In this document: positions 1-8,975 of the stretch, in pieces
Numbering within the stretch: the stretch's first letter is position 1
How the letters are laid out: each line of letters begins with the position of its first letter
From: Evansella halocellulosilytica
GTDB taxonomy: Bacteria > Bacillota > Bacilli > Bacillales > Salisediminibacteriaceae
Assembly (NCBI RefSeq): GCF_002335745.1
Contig: NZ_NIST01000001.1
Location: 3,155,295-3,219,294 of the forward strand
Length of the DNA stretch: 64,000 nucleotides
Reading direction: 5' to 3'
Notes under the pieces: generated by a model
What the model was told of the DNA's origin: nothing
Seen by the model: the letters and a program-made list of their open reading frames with translations, nothing else
The model's database searches: none
Program-made: the position numbers and the translations under genes

Positions 1-428
1 ATTTGCCAAAGTGGAAATTTACCTATAACAAAGAGACGGATACTTATACATGCCCTAATGGTAGCACCTTATCTTACGCTACAACGAACCGCGAAGGCTA
101 TCGTCAATACCATTCAAACCCTGCAGAATGTGTAAACTGTCCCCTGCTTAACCAATGTACGAAAGCCAAAAATCATAAAAAAGTTCTCTCAAGGCATGTA
201 TGGGAAGACAGTAAGGAAAAAGTGAGAGAGCATAGACTTTCCGCAACAGGGAAATTCCTCTATAAAAAAAGAAAAGAAACCATGAGCGAAGCTTCGCGGA
301 TGCCAAACAGCTCCACGGGCTTCGCTACTGCCGGTTACGCAGCTTAAAGGGCGCATCAGAACAAGCGTTGATGACAGCGGCAGCACAGAACATAAAAAAA
401 GATCGCAAACCACCTCTCAGCGAGCTAA
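1..428 (+). pseudogene. IS1182-family transposase C-terminal fragment
   Basis: The readable frame encodes the transposase C-terminal zinc-ribbon-like Cys region and the stretch before the final catalytic helix. Compared with the copy at 23858, a T is missing near 281 (GAAACCATGAGC instead of GAAACCATTGAGC), so the frame leaves the conserved ERSFADAKQ motif and stops at 345-347. An extra A in the A-run near 400 breaks it again. No function is expected. Confidence 0.85.
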
Positions 429-534
429 GAGGTGGTTTCGGCCATTCTTCACCGTAGGGTGAGCAAATACTTCTGACGAAAATAATAAAGAGAAACCCGC
501 ACTTCTCAAAAAGTGTGGGTTTCTCGACAATCTG
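1..534 (+). mobile_element. IS-A copy 1, truncated by window start
   Basis: This is the 3' part of an IS1182-type element (called IS-A here). It shares near-identical sequence with 18310-18847, 43280-43815 and 23800-24300. It contains the C-terminal transposase region with the cysteine cluster (CVNCPLLNQC), then the right-end hairpin (about 490-525) and the terminal CTCGACAATCTG ending at 534. The element abuts a terminator hairpin at 536. The 5' part lies outside the window. Confidence 0.85.
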
Positions 535-535
535 A

Positions 536-563
536 GACAGCTCTTATTAAGCTGTCTTTTTTT
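536..563 (+). terminator. intrinsic terminator beside IS-A copy 1
   Basis: GACAGCT and AGCTGTC arms around a 7-nt loop, followed by seven Ts. The IS-A right end stops one base before the stem, the same arrangement seen at the other IS-A copies. Confidence 0.8.
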
Positions 564-702
564 GTACCATAATTTATCATTTGGCGATAGACCAGGTTTT
601 GCTTAGCTAGCCATTTACGTACTTCAAATAGTAAATGATCAAACATATCAGTAATATATGAAAACTACTCTTTACCAGACTTTTCTTTAAGGTGAATAAC
701 GA

Positions 703-795
703 TTAAAGTAAGCCTCCTACACCTGCAAATACCGTTCCTAAAAACATTACTGCAATCATAATATAAATGATGATTTTTCTATACTTACGGGGCAT
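703..795 (-). CDS. 30-aa single-pass membrane peptide, Prli42-like
   Basis: ATG at 793-795 is preceded by GAGGAGGT seven bases upstream, a strong ribosome binding site. The peptide begins MPRKYRKIIIYIMIAVMF: a short basic N-terminus followed by one hydrophobic helix with a glycine-rich end. This matches the general look of Prli42 (DUF4044), a membrane peptide that anchors the stressosome in Listeria and has homologues in Bacillus. Assignment rests on size, basic-then-hydrophobic pattern and remembered family appearance, so function is inferred. The ORF is well below normal gene-calling length. Confidence 0.55.
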   Translation of the reverse strand: MPRKYRKIIIYIMIAVMFLGTVFAGVGGLL

Positions 796-993
796 ATTTC
801 TACCTCCTCAATGACGATTCTAACATTTATTTTACTAATATATATTGACTATGACAAGGGGGGGCGATAAAGATGTCCAATTTTCAAACGAATCTCTGAA
901 TTTAGAAGGATTTGTCGAATTGGTTATCGAAGATATGTTATGTTATTTTCATTTAATTCTGCATTTTTATGATATTTAAAGGGGGATTCCTTC

Positions 994-2634
994 ATGAGCA
1001 AGCATCAGATGAATGATTATGAAAAATGGAGAGAGGCAAGACAAAAGGAAGTAGAAAAACGACCGGAGCGGAGAGAGAATTTTCAAACTTCTTCACATAT
1101 CTCAATTGATCCATTGTATGTACCTGATGACATGGGTGAAGAGTATATTAATAAAATCGGTTTTCCAGGAGAGTACCCTTATACAAGAGGTGTAAGGAGG
1201 ACAATGTATCGTGGGCGCTACTGGACGATGCGCCAATATGCGGGATTCGGTTCTGCGAAAGAGACGAATAAAAGATTCCGTTATTTATTGGAACAAGGTC
1301 AGACTGGACTTTCTGTCGCGTTTGACCTTCCTACACAAATTGGCTATGATTCTGATGACCCGATGTCACTAGGTGAAGTAGGGAAAGTTGGTGTTGCGAT
1401 TGATTCTTTAGAGGATATGGAAATCCTATTAGAAAACATTTCGCTTGATCAAGTGAGTACATCAATGACGATAAACGCCTCTGCTTCCGTTCTTTTAGCT
1501 ATGTATATAGTAGTTGCTGAAAAACAAGGGGTCCCAAAGGAAAGAATTCAAGGAACGATCCAAAATGATATTTTAAAAGAGTATATTGCAAGAGGGACTT
1601 ACATATATCCGCCAAAACCATCGATGCGTCTTATTACAGATATTTTTGAATATTGTACTGAGCACACCCCAAAATTTAATACGATTAGTATAAGCGGCTA
1701 TCATATACGCGAAGCAGGAGCAACGGCAGTACAAGAGCTCGCTTTCACTTTAAGTAATGCAAAAGCATACGTAAAAGCTGCTATCGATGCTGGGCTGGAT
1801 GTAGACAAGTTTGCCCCGAGACTCGCTTTCTTCTTTAATGGTCATAATCAATTTTTTGAAGAGGTAGCAAAATTTCGTGCAGCTAGACGGATGTGGGCTA
1901 AAATGATGAAAGAAGAGTTTGGAGCAGTAAATCCTAAAAGCTGGCAATTGCGTTTCCATACACAAGTTGCAGGGTCTACATTAACTGCACAGCAGCCGGA
2001 TAACAATATTGTCCGTGTTGCGATTCAGGCACTAGCAGCTGTTATGGGCGGGACGCAAAGTTTACACACGAATTCTAAAGATGAAGCTCTATCTTTACCA
2101 ACAGAAGATTCAGCGAGGATCGCTTTAAGAACTCAGCAAATCATCGCACATGAAACAGGAGTAGCTGATACGGTCGATCCGTTAGGAGGATCTTATTACG
2201 TTGAATCTTTAACGGATCAACTCGAAAAAGAAGCATATGATTATATCGATCAGATCGAACAACGAGGTGGTGCAGTTGCAGCAGTTGAACAACAATACAT
2301 GCAGCGAGAAATTCGAAGGTCTGCTTATGATACACAGAAACGTCTTGAAAAGGAAGAAGAAATTGTCGTTGGTGTCAATCAATTTCAACTAGATGACGAA
2401 CCAGATCCGGAATTAATGAAACTAGATGACCAATTAGTAGAAAACCAACTAGAGAGCTTAAAAGATGTGAGGAAAAATCGTAATCAGAGTGAAGTTGACC
2501 GAGCGCTAAGTCAGTTGTCGGATGCAGCGCAAGGAACTGAAAACTTAATGCCTTATATTATAGAGGCCGTTCGTGTATATGCAACTGTAGGTGAAATATG
2601 TCATACGATGCGTGACGTATTTGGTGAATATTAA
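994..2634 (+). CDS. Methylmalonyl-CoA mutase, large (substrate-binding) subunit
   Basis: Catalyses, with a B12 subunit, interconversion of succinyl-CoA and (R)-methylmalonyl-CoA in propionate metabolism. The 546 residues cover only the TIM-barrel substrate domain; the cobalamin-binding domain is absent and is supplied by the next gene, as in split mutases of archaea and some Bacillaceae. Visible family blocks include [20 protein letters not shown] near residue 65, [13 protein letters not shown] near 108 and [10 protein letters not shown] near 390. The start follows AAAGGGGG. The stop is 25 bp before the B12-domain gene and the carboxyltransferase gene follows, making a propionyl-CoA/methylmalonyl-CoA operon. 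A MeaB-type chaperone gene is not seen in the window. Confidence 0.93.
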   Translation: MSKHQMNDYEKWREARQKEVEKRPERRENFQTSSHISIDPLYVPDDMGEEYINKIGFPGEYPYTRGVRRTMYRGRYWTMRQYAGFGSAKETNKRFRYLLEQGQTGLSVAFDLPTQIGYDSDDPMSLGEVGKVGVAIDSLEDMEILLENISLDQVSTSMTINASASVLLAMYIVVAEKQGVPKERIQGTIQNDILKEYIARGTYIYPPKPSMRLITDIFEYCTEHTPKFNTISISGYHIREAGATAVQELAFTLSNAKAYVKAAIDAGLDVDKFAPRLAFFFNGHNQFFEEVAKFRAARRMWAKMMKEEFGAVNPKSWQLRFHTQVAGSTLTAQQPDNNIVRVAIQALAAVMGGTQSLHTNSKDEALSLPTEDSARIALRTQQIIAHETGVADTVDPLGGSYYVESLTDQLEKEAYDYIDQIEQRGGAVAAVEQQYMQREIRRSAYDTQKRLEKEEEIVVGVNQFQLDDEPDPELMKLDDQLVENQLESLKDVRKNRNQSEVDRALSQLSDAAQGTENLMPYIIEAVRVYATVGEICHTMRDVFGEY

Positions 2635-2659
2635 CAATTGCTGTTGAGGAGGAAAATTG

Positions 2660-3502
2660 ATGGATAAAATTAGAGTACTTATTGCCAAACCAGGCTTAGA
2701 TGGACATGATCGAGGGGCACTTGTCATTTCACAAGCACTACGTGATGCTGGAATGGAAGTCATTTATACTGGATTACGCCAATCCCCAAAACAAATCGTC
2801 AGCGCAGCAATTCAAGAAGATGTTGATGTGATTGGTCTTTCAAGTTTGTCAGGAGCGCATAATGTTCTATTTCCTGCTGTTATAGACCTTTTGAAAAAAG
2901 AAGACGCAGAAGATATTCTTGTGTTCGGAGGCGGCGTTATTCCATATGAAGATGTAAGAGAACTAGAAAAACAAGGGATCCAAAAAATCTTCACACCGGG
3001 AACTCCTACACATGCTGTTGCAGCATACATTGAACAGGCTGTGAAGGAACAACAAGGTAGCAAAACAAAATTATTAAATCCACCTAACAGTTTAGATCAT
3101 ATTGGCATTGCCGTATCTTCAATTGATGCAGCTTTACCATTTTATTTAGATCACTTGCATTTAGAAGTTGAAAAAATAGTTGAAGTACCGTCACAAAAAG
3201 TACGAGTTGCCTTCTTACCTTTAGGCAATAGTAAATTGGAATTATTGGAACCGCTTACAGATGATAGTCCTGTTACATCTTTTATTAAGAAAAAAGGGGA
3301 AGGAATTCATCACATTGCAGTAGGAGTAAGTAGTATTCAGGCCCGGCTTGATCAACTGAAAAAAGAAGGAATCTCACTTATTGATGAGACACCTAAAGAA
3401 GGAGCAGGAGGCTATCCTATAGCTTTTTTACATCCGAAAAATGCAAACGGAGTATTAGTAGAGCTTTGTGAGCCTCAAGTGACGACAGAAGGAGGCGAAT
3501 AA
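2660..3502 (+). CDS. Fused cobalamin-binding mutase subunit and methylmalonyl-CoA epimerase
   Basis: Two-domain protein of 280 residues. Residues 1-135 are the B12-binding domain of methylmalonyl-CoA mutase, with the DxHxxG motif at 14-19 (His16 is the expected cobalt ligand) and the downstream FGGG near 90. Residues from about 145 form a vicinal-oxygen-chelate (glyoxalase-type) domain like methylmalonyl-CoA epimerase: DHIGIAV, then HHIAVGV, then VELCEP, giving the His and Glu metal ligands. One polypeptide therefore carries the cofactor for the mutase and racemises its product. ATG 2660 is chosen over TTG 2657 because GAGGAGG lies seven bases before it. The carboxyltransferase gene starts 2 bp after the stop. 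Confidence 0.9.
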   Translation: MDKIRVLIAKPGLDGHDRGALVISQALRDAGMEVIYTGLRQSPKQIVSAAIQEDVDVIGLSSLSGAHNVLFPAVIDLLKKEDAEDILVFGGGVIPYEDVRELEKQGIQKIFTPGTPTHAVAAYIEQAVKEQQGSKTKLLNPPNSLDHIGIAVSSIDAALPFYLDHLHLEVEKIVEVPSQKVRVAFLPLGNSKLELLEPLTDDSPVTSFIKKKGEGIHHIAVGVSSIQARLDQLKKEGISLIDETPKEGAGGYPIAFLHPKNANGVLVELCEPQVTTEGGE

Positions 3503-3504
3503 AA

Positions 3505-5055
3505 ATGGATATGTACGATAAAATTAATGAACTATATGATAAACGGAGAAAAGTAGAATTAGGAGGTGGCGATGAACGGATTGAGAGACAGCACGAAAAA
3601 GGGAAGTTAACTGCTAGGGAACGAATTGACTTCTTTTTAGACGATGGGTCATTTGTTGAATTAAATTCTTTTATAGAACATCGATGCTTAGACTTCGGAA
3701 TGGAAAAAGGTTCAGCACCGGGCGAAGGGGTTGTAACAGGCTATGGGAAGGTCAATGGCAGAATCGTCTTCTTATTTGCTCAAGACTTTACTGTTTATGG
3801 TGGAGCATTAGGTGAAATGCACGCAAAAAAGATCGCCCATGTGATGGATTTAGCTGTAAAAAATAAGGCACCCTTCATCGGTTTGAACGACTCAGGTGGA
3901 GCGAGGATACAAGAAGGTGTTTTGTCATTAGATGGTTACGGACATATATTTTATCGGAATTCGATTTATTCGGGAGTGATTCCCCAAATTTCCGTCATTA
4001 TGGGGCCATGTGCAGGTGGAGCTGTTTATTCACCAGCAATTACAGATTTTGTATTTATGGTTGAGAAAACAAGTCAAATGTTTATTACCGGCCCAAAAGT
4101 GATTGAAACGGTAACTGGGGAAACAATTACCTCTGAAGAATTAGGAGGAGCGAAAGTACATAGTAGTACGAGTGGAAATGCCCATTTTTCTTATTCGTCA
4201 GAAGAAGAAGCATTAACTGCAGTAAGAAATCTTTTAAGTTATTTACCACAGCATAATGAGGACCATCCTCCAAAACTTGAAGTGGAAAGTAGTGATGATG
4301 ACTTTTTATATGACTTGTTAGATCATGTACCAGTAGATCCATCAAGACCTTATGATGTCCGAAACGTAATTAATGAAGTCGTCGACCATGACAGTTTTAT
4401 GGAAGTACAGTCTAACTTTGCGAAAAATGCAGTCATTGGCTTTGCGAGGTTAAATGGCAAATCAGTTGGCATGATTGCTAACCAGCCGAAAGTAATGGCT
4501 GGTGGTTTAGATATAGACTCCTCTGATAAAATTTCACGGTTTATTCGATTTTGTGATTGTTTTCATATCCCATTAGTTACGTTTGAGGATGTCACTGGTT
4601 TTTTCCCTGGAATTAAACAAGAGCATGGTGGAATCATTCGTCATGGAGCAAAAATCCTTTATGCTTATTCAGAAGCAACGGTTCCTAAGATTACAGTTAT
4701 TACGAGAAAAGCCTATGGTGGAGCTTATGTTGCTCTAAACAGTAAAGCGATTGGAGCAGATATCGTTTATGCTTGGCCAAATGCAGAAATTGCTGTTATG
4801 GGACCTCACGGGGCAGCGAACATTATTTTTGCAAAAGAAATTCAAGAAAGTGAAAATCCGGAAAATACGAGAAATGAAAAGATTGAAGAGTATCGTGAAA
4901 AATTTGCAAATCCTTATATTGCAGCTGCAAATGGAATGGTTGATGATGTTATTGATCCTAGGGAAACTCGGGTTAAACTCATTCAAAGTCTCGAAATGTT
5001 AGAAAGAAAAGACGAAGAAAGACCAAAGAAAAAGCATGGCAACATTCCTTTATAA
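3505..5055 (+). CDS. yqjD: Propionyl-CoA carboxylase beta / methylmalonyl-CoA carboxyltransferase subunit
   Basis: Acyl-CoA carboxyltransferase of 516 residues (MmdA/PccB family), transferring carboxyl groups between biotin and propionyl-CoA. It has paired crotonase-like halves with oxyanion glycine motifs (NDSGGARIQEG near 131, GPCAGGAVYSP near 167, and the second-half RKAYGGAYVAL near 400). Length fits the family. No biotin carboxylase or biotin carrier gene is adjacent, so those subunits must be encoded elsewhere, or the protein works as a decarboxylase subunit. It is last of the three-gene methylmalonyl-CoA operon and its position before the PepT-like gene matches B. subtilis yqjD-yqjE. 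Confidence 0.92.
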   Translation: MDMYDKINELYDKRRKVELGGGDERIERQHEKGKLTARERIDFFLDDGSFVELNSFIEHRCLDFGMEKGSAPGEGVVTGYGKVNGRIVFLFAQDFTVYGGALGEMHAKKIAHVMDLAVKNKAPFIGLNDSGGARIQEGVLSLDGYGHIFYRNSIYSGVIPQISVIMGPCAGGAVYSPAITDFVFMVEKTSQMFITGPKVIETVTGETITSEELGGAKVHSSTSGNAHFSYSSEEEALTAVRNLLSYLPQHNEDHPPKLEVESSDDDFLYDLLDHVPVDPSRPYDVRNVINEVVDHDSFMEVQSNFAKNAVIGFARLNGKSVGMIANQPKVMAGGLDIDSSDKISRFIRFCDCFHIPLVTFEDVTGFFPGIKQEHGGIIRHGAKILYAYSEATVPKITVITRKAYGGAYVALNSKAIGADIVYAWPNAEIAVMGPHGAANIIFAKEIQESENPENTRNEKIEEYREKFANPYIAAANGMVDDVIDPRETRVKLIQSLEMLERKDEERPKKKHGNIPL

Positions 5056-5127
5056 TGAATAAAAGACGACTTCGCATTTGATATTTGTTACAATATTCAT
5101 GACATCTTAAGATTTGGAGGAACAGAC

Positions 5128-6243
5128 ATGGTTAATGAGGAAAGAATTATTGATGAATTTATCGGTCTCGTTAAGGTAGATTCTGAAACAAAGTACGAAC
5201 GAGAAATTGCAAACGTATTAAAAGCTAAATTTGAAGAGCTTGGAGTAAAAGTGAAAGAAGATGATACGACTTCTGTAACAGGACATGGTGCTGGTAATTT
5301 AATTTGTACTCTAGAAGGTACGTTAGATGTGGATCCGATCTACTTTACATCACACATGGATACAGTTGTTCCTGGTAAAGGGATTGAGCCGGTCATTGAG
5401 GATGGATACATAAAGTCTGATGGGACAACAATACTCGGTGCCGATGATAAAGCGGGAATTGCTGCGATTTTAGAAGCAATTCGAGTTTTAAAAGAGCAAA
5501 ATATTGAACATGGTACGATTCAGTTTATCATTACAGTAGGTGAAGAATCTGGTTTAGTCGGAGCAAAAGCGATAGATAGCAAAGATTTAATTGCGAAGTA
5601 TGGCTATGCTCTTGATAGTGACGGCGAAGTTGGAACCGTTATAGTTGCTGCTCCTACACAATCAAAAGTGAATGCAACGGTATATGGGAAAACTGCTCAT
5701 GCTGGTGTTGCACCTGAAAAAGGGGTTTCTGCCATTACGATTGGATCTAAGGCAATTGCGAGAATGCCGTTAGGGCGAATTGACGAAGAGACGACAGCAA
5801 ACATTGGAAAATTCGAAGGTGGGAGTCAGACGAACATCGTATGCGACCGTGTACAAATATTTGCTGAAGCACGTTCACTTTTACCTGAAAAAATGGAAAA
5901 GCAAGTAGCTTCTATGAAAGAAGCTTTTGAAACAGCAGCAAAAGAAATGGGCGGAAATGTAGACGTCGACATTAACGTCATGTACCCAGGGTTTAAACAT
6001 CAAGAAGGAGATCATGTTGTAGAAGTAGCAAAACAAGCAATTGAATCGATTGGACGAAAATCTAAGCTTGTGAAAAGTGGAGGCGGCAGTGATGCGAATG
6101 TTATTGCGGGACATGGGATTCCAACAGTAAATTTAGGTATCGGATATGAAGAAATTCATACGACAAACGAAAAAATGCCAATTAAAGAGCTTGTTAAAGC
6201 ATCAGAGTTAGTCGTTGCATTAATGAAGACTGCAGCGAAATAG
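5128..6243 (+). CDS. yqjE: M20 family zinc peptidase, PepT-like
   Basis: Predicted cytoplasmic di-zinc aminopeptidase (371 residues) of the tripeptidase T / ArgE group. Metal and catalytic motifs are visible: TSHMDTV near 74, LGADDKAG near 107, GEESGLVGAK near 138 and GGGSDANV near 325. The dimerisation insert follows TAHAGVAPEKG. Substrate is unknown; members cleave small peptides. The start follows TTTGGAGG. It is separated from yqjD by 72 bp, so may have its own promoter, and ends at a strong terminator at 6266. Confidence 0.9.
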   Translation: MVNEERIIDEFIGLVKVDSETKYEREIANVLKAKFEELGVKVKEDDTTSVTGHGAGNLICTLEGTLDVDPIYFTSHMDTVVPGKGIEPVIEDGYIKSDGTTILGADDKAGIAAILEAIRVLKEQNIEHGTIQFIITVGEESGLVGAKAIDSKDLIAKYGYALDSDGEVGTVIVAAPTQSKVNATVYGKTAHAGVAPEKGVSAITIGSKAIARMPLGRIDEETTANIGKFEGGSQTNIVCDRVQIFAEARSLLPEKMEKQVASMKEAFETAAKEMGGNVDVDINVMYPGFKHQEGDHVVEVAKQAIESIGRKSKLVKSGGGSDANVIAGHGIPTVNLGIGYEEIHTTNEKMPIKELVKASELVVALMKTAAK

Positions 6244-6265
6244 AATTATATATTGCTCCTTAGGG

Positions 6266-6299
6266 CAGGCTGTTGAGAAAATTCAACAGCCTGTTTTTT
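6266..6299 (+). terminator. Terminator of the PepT-like gene; resembles IS-A left end
   Basis: CAGGCTGTTGAG and CAACAGCCTG arms followed by six Ts. The first 16 bases match the left terminus of IS-A (revcomp of 25491-25506), so this may be either a genuine terminator of the kind IS-A mimics or an IS remnant. Confidence 0.8.
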
Positions 6300-6560
6300 A
6301 AAAGGTTAAGAAAGTATAACATTTCAATCTCTCGATTGCTGTCTAGGGTAGCAGGCACGAGCTTCCACTCTTGCGAGTTGTCTCGACGGACAGGACGTCC
6401 TAATGTCGGGCATGCCACAGAGCGTGGCGTATTGCCCGGTTGACGGATATAGGATATAACCACAGAGCGATGCTAGAAGAAGAAGAGGCAGTGCTTTTCG
6501 CCGATAGGCGGGCGCCTTGAACTTTTCTTAGAAAAGTATGTAAAAATATGGTCTAATTCA
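6300..6560. repeat. Dispersed repeat block (R3 plus R2)
   Basis: Non-coding stretch. The part 6370-6500 (TTGTCTCGACGGA ... CAGAGCGATGCTAGAAG) resembles 21214-21280. The end, 6504-6536 (CGCCGATAGGCGGGCGCCTT then CTTTTCTTA), is the R2 module also found at 28622, 50277 and, more divergent, at 20485 and 62775. No ORF with a ribosome binding site is seen. Confidence 0.6.
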
Positions 6561-6629
6561 TTCTTACTTGGTGATATGTGGTACGATATGAAACGTATGG
6601 AATATCAATTAAGCTAGGAAGTGATTAAT

Positions 6630-7121
6630 ATGCCTTTTAATCAAAACACCCACTTACTGTTAAATTATATGAGAGGAATATTAAAAGTTCTTGAGGATGA
6701 ATGGCAGAAAAACGCGCAAACGTTAGGATTGACTCTTGCTGAGCAACACGTTATGTGGATCGTTCATTCTGAAGGGAAAATGTCTATTTCGACAATTGCA
6801 AGAATAGGGTTATGGGACCGGTCTACAGTGATGCAAATTATAAAACGACTTCAGGCAAAAAAATTAGTAAGGATGACTAAAGACGAACAAGACTTGAGAA
6901 TCACATACATTGAATTAACAGCTGAAGGAGAACACAAACGTGAATTGACGAAAGAAAAGGATTATAAGTTATTCGACTTTATCTACAAGTATCAAGAAGA
7001 AAATGAGGAATTTATGACAGAGCTAATTAAGTTCCATCGTGAAGCAAATAAATATTTCCATGGTGAAGACTTTGTTGAATGGGTTGAAAGAACGACAGAA
7101 CAATACGCTGAAAATAGTTAA
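6630..7121 (+). CDS. MarR family transcriptional regulator, Hpr/ScoC-like
   Basis: A 163-residue winged-helix protein. The core runs LTLAEQHVMWIV (helix 2), then MSISTIARIG and STVMQIIKRLQAKKLV (recognition helix), then the wing with DEQDLRITYIELTAEG, the typical MarR signature. The C-terminal helices are acidic. The pattern around the first helices is closest to the Hpr/ScoC type that represses protease and transition-phase genes in Bacillus, but its targets cannot be read here. ATG 6630 is chosen over GTG 6621 because AGGAAGTG sits just upstream. It stands alone and converges on the small HTH gene. Confidence 0.85.
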   Translation: MPFNQNTHLLLNYMRGILKVLEDEWQKNAQTLGLTLAEQHVMWIVHSEGKMSISTIARIGLWDRSTVMQIIKRLQAKKLVRMTKDEQDLRITYIELTAEGEHKRELTKEKDYKLFDFIYKYQEENEEFMTELIKFHREANKYFHGEDFVEWVERTTEQYAENS

Positions 7122-7157
7122 GAAAAACCTGTCAACTTATTGAAGGAAGCTGACAGG
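7122..7157 (-). terminator. Terminator of the small HTH gene
   Basis: CCTGTCA and TGACAGG arms (7128-7134, 7151-7157) followed on the minus strand by TTTTTCTT. The stop codon of the 66-aa gene lies in the loop, which supports that gene being real. Confidence 0.65.
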
Positions 7158-7337
7158 CTCAATGGAACCAAACTCTAATGATTCTAATATTGTTTCTTCG
7201 GAGTACCCGGTTTTATTTGCAAGTTGCTTAATAGTTGGTGAAGGCCATTTATTTTGTCTATGTCTCGCAACGACTTCTACGACAAGAAATAATACGATAT
7301 TATAGATGGAGTGACTTTTTACGATGTTATGAGTCAT
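7137..7337 (-). CDS. Small HTH protein resembling sigma factor region 3
   Basis: A 66-residue protein whose C-terminal half (WPSPTIKQLANKTGYSEE followed by TILESLE) looks like the region-3 helix-turn-helix of SigB/SigF-group sigma factors (compare GRVPTINEIAEKLEMTPEE in SigF at 61976). There is no region 2 or 4. GAAAGGTAG ten bases before ATG 7335-7337 and a terminator overlapping the stop support expression. It could be an orphan DNA-binding or anti/co-sigma peptide; function is unknown. Confidence 0.6.
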   Translation of the reverse strand: MTHNIVKSHSIYNIVLFLVVEVVARHRQNKWPSPTIKQLANKTGYSEETILESLEFGSIEPVSFLQ

Positions 7338-7433
7338 ATAATCAACTACCTTTCATCGTGTTACTTATCATTTTATCATATCTATTTAATCTATAAAGAT
7401 TCCATCTTGTGAAAGATTGTAAAAAAATGTTGG

Positions 7434-7457
7434 ACACTAGGGAAACCTAGTGTTTTG
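7434..7457. terminator. Perfect hairpin in a divergent intergenic region
   Basis: ACACTAGG-GAAA-CCTAGTGT, followed by TTTG on the plus strand. It lies between two divergently transcribed genes, so it ends neither annotated transcript. It could end a short unannotated RNA or act in a leader. Confidence 0.4.
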
Positions 7458-7581
7458 TTGTATCTTAGGAAATCGACAAAGACGACATAGGCAGGAAGCT
7501 CCTGATGTTAATGATTGTTACTTCGTATAGATTGATTTTTTTCAGCAATAAAGGCATTATAAAAGCTAGGAGGCTGTATTC

Positions 7582-8859
7582 ATGGATACTTCAAATAAAA
7601 GAAGAATAATTTTTCACGTAGATATGAATAGTTTTTATGCTTCTGTTGAGGCTTCTTATGACCGCTCATTGCTAGGAAAACCATTAGCAATTGCCGGGAA
7701 TGCTGAACAACGAAGAGGAATTGTTGTTACAGCTAGCTATGAAGCAAGAGCTCGAGGAGTAAGGCCTCCGATGCCTTTATGGGAAGCTTTAAAAGTATGT
7801 CCTGAATTGATCGTAAGAGAACCTAATTTTGATCGATATCGAGCGGCGTCGAAGAGTATGTTTCAATTATTATATGAATATACACCTCTAGTTGAGCCAG
7901 TATCAATTGACGAAGGATATATGGATGTTACCACGCCAAACTCACATTTATCGGCAACTAAGTTAGCCGTTCATATTCAACGAAGAATTAAGAATGAGTT
8001 AAATTTACCTTCGAGTATCGGCATTGCCCCTAATAAATTTTTAGCTAAAATGGCCAGTGATATGAAGAAACCAATGGGAATAACTGTGCTTAGAAAGAGA
8101 GAAATAAAAGAAAAGCTATGGCCTCTTCCAGTCATTGAAATGCATGGGATAGGAGAAAAAACAGCAGATAAGCTAAAATCAATTGGAATTACAACCATTC
8201 GACAACTAGCTGAGTCTGACGAGTATTATTTAAAAACTCGATTTGGTGTTGCCGGAGTAAGAATGTATGAGAAGGCTCATGGAATTGATAACCGCCCAGT
8301 AGATCCAGATGCTGTTGAGGAGTTCAAAAGTATAGGTAACTCGACTACATTGCCTAAAGATACAACGAACTCAGCTCAAATAAGAAAAATTTTGATGGAT
8401 TTATCTGATTCTGTAGGGAGAAGAATGAGGCGAAAATCTGTATATGCTGGAAATATCCAGTTGACGATAAGGTATCATGACCGGAAAACGATCACACGTA
8501 GCCGCAAGCTTGAACACCCTGTAAGTTCTCACGACGATATTTTTCACGCTTCCTGGAGCTTACTAGATAAATATTGGAACCGGGATCCAATTCGGTTGTT
8601 AGGTGTAACGGCAATGGATCTAGTAGAAAAAGGCCACGCTTCTAAACAGCTTGATCTATTTTCTTATAAGCATGATGAAAAAGAAGAGAAACTTAACATG
8701 ACAGTTGATCAAATAAGAAATAAATTTGGAGAAAACGTGTTGTTAAAAGGAGTTCAGCTTGGGGATGACCGGAGCAGCCAGCTGCGAGACAAGAAAAAAA
8801 GAGGAACGAGTCTTGAAAAGGACTTTTTAAGAGATCATTTATTTTCAAATGATGATTAA
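7582..8859 (+). CDS. yqjH: DNA polymerase IV (Y-family), DinB
   Basis: Error-prone translesion polymerase of 425 residues. Palm motif HVDMNSFYASVEAS near residue 13 supplies the first catalytic Asp; SIDEGYMDV near 110 supplies the Asp/Glu pair. The helix-hairpin-helix block MHGIGEKTADKL follows near 190 and the little-finger domain extends beyond 250. The QLDLFSYK stretch near 355 resembles the beta-clamp-binding motif (QxxLF). Position after yqjE matches B. subtilis yqjH (PolY1). No clear LexA box was seen upstream, unlike the second Y-polymerase at 28797. Confidence 0.95.
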   Translation: MDTSNKRRIIFHVDMNSFYASVEASYDRSLLGKPLAIAGNAEQRRGIVVTASYEARARGVRPPMPLWEALKVCPELIVREPNFDRYRAASKSMFQLLYEYTPLVEPVSIDEGYMDVTTPNSHLSATKLAVHIQRRIKNELNLPSSIGIAPNKFLAKMASDMKKPMGITVLRKREIKEKLWPLPVIEMHGIGEKTADKLKSIGITTIRQLAESDEYYLKTRFGVAGVRMYEKAHGIDNRPVDPDAVEEFKSIGNSTTLPKDTTNSAQIRKILMDLSDSVGRRMRRKSVYAGNIQLTIRYHDRKTITRSRKLEHPVSSHDDIFHASWSLLDKYWNRDPIRLLGVTAMDLVEKGHASKQLDLFSYKHDEKEEKLNMTVDQIRNKFGENVLLKGVQLGDDRSSQLRDKKKRGTSLEKDFLRDHLFSNDD

Positions 8860-8861
8860 AG

Positions 8862-8893
8862 GCGTACGATCTATAAATTGATCGGCGTTTTTT
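8862..8893 (+). terminator. Terminator of yqjH
   Basis: CGATC/GATCG-containing stem just after the stop, followed by six Ts. Confidence 0.7.
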
Positions 8894-8912
8894 ATTTGTG
8901 TTAGGAAATACT

Positions 8913-8939
8913 TAATCTACAGTTTCAACTAGCCGATAA
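8913..8939 (+). promoter_or_regulatory. SigD-type promoter for ylqG-ylqH
   Basis: TAAT (8913-8916), 15-bp spacer, GCCGATAA (8932-8939); SigD consensus is TAAA-N15-GCCGATAT. It lies 36 bp before the ylqG ATG and has exactly the same form as the promoter at 11393. Confidence 0.8.
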
Positions 8940-8975
8940 AAGAATAGAGAGATTGTGATAGGGAAGTGTTTATTA

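Noticed and set aside
3-347. 114-aa ORF on the plus strand
   Set aside because: It is the out-of-frame tail of the IS-A transposase; the residues after KKRKET do not match the intact family and the frame is broken by a lost T.
535-700. 46-codon minus-strand frame (MFDHLLFEVRKW...)
   Set aside because: No ribosome binding site before its ATG and it runs into IS-A; could be a gene remnant but unsupported.
6511-6517. GCCGATA as a SigD -10 element (also at 28627)
   Set aside because: It is part of the R2 repeat; no TAAA-like -35 lies 15 bp upstream and no flagellar gene follows.
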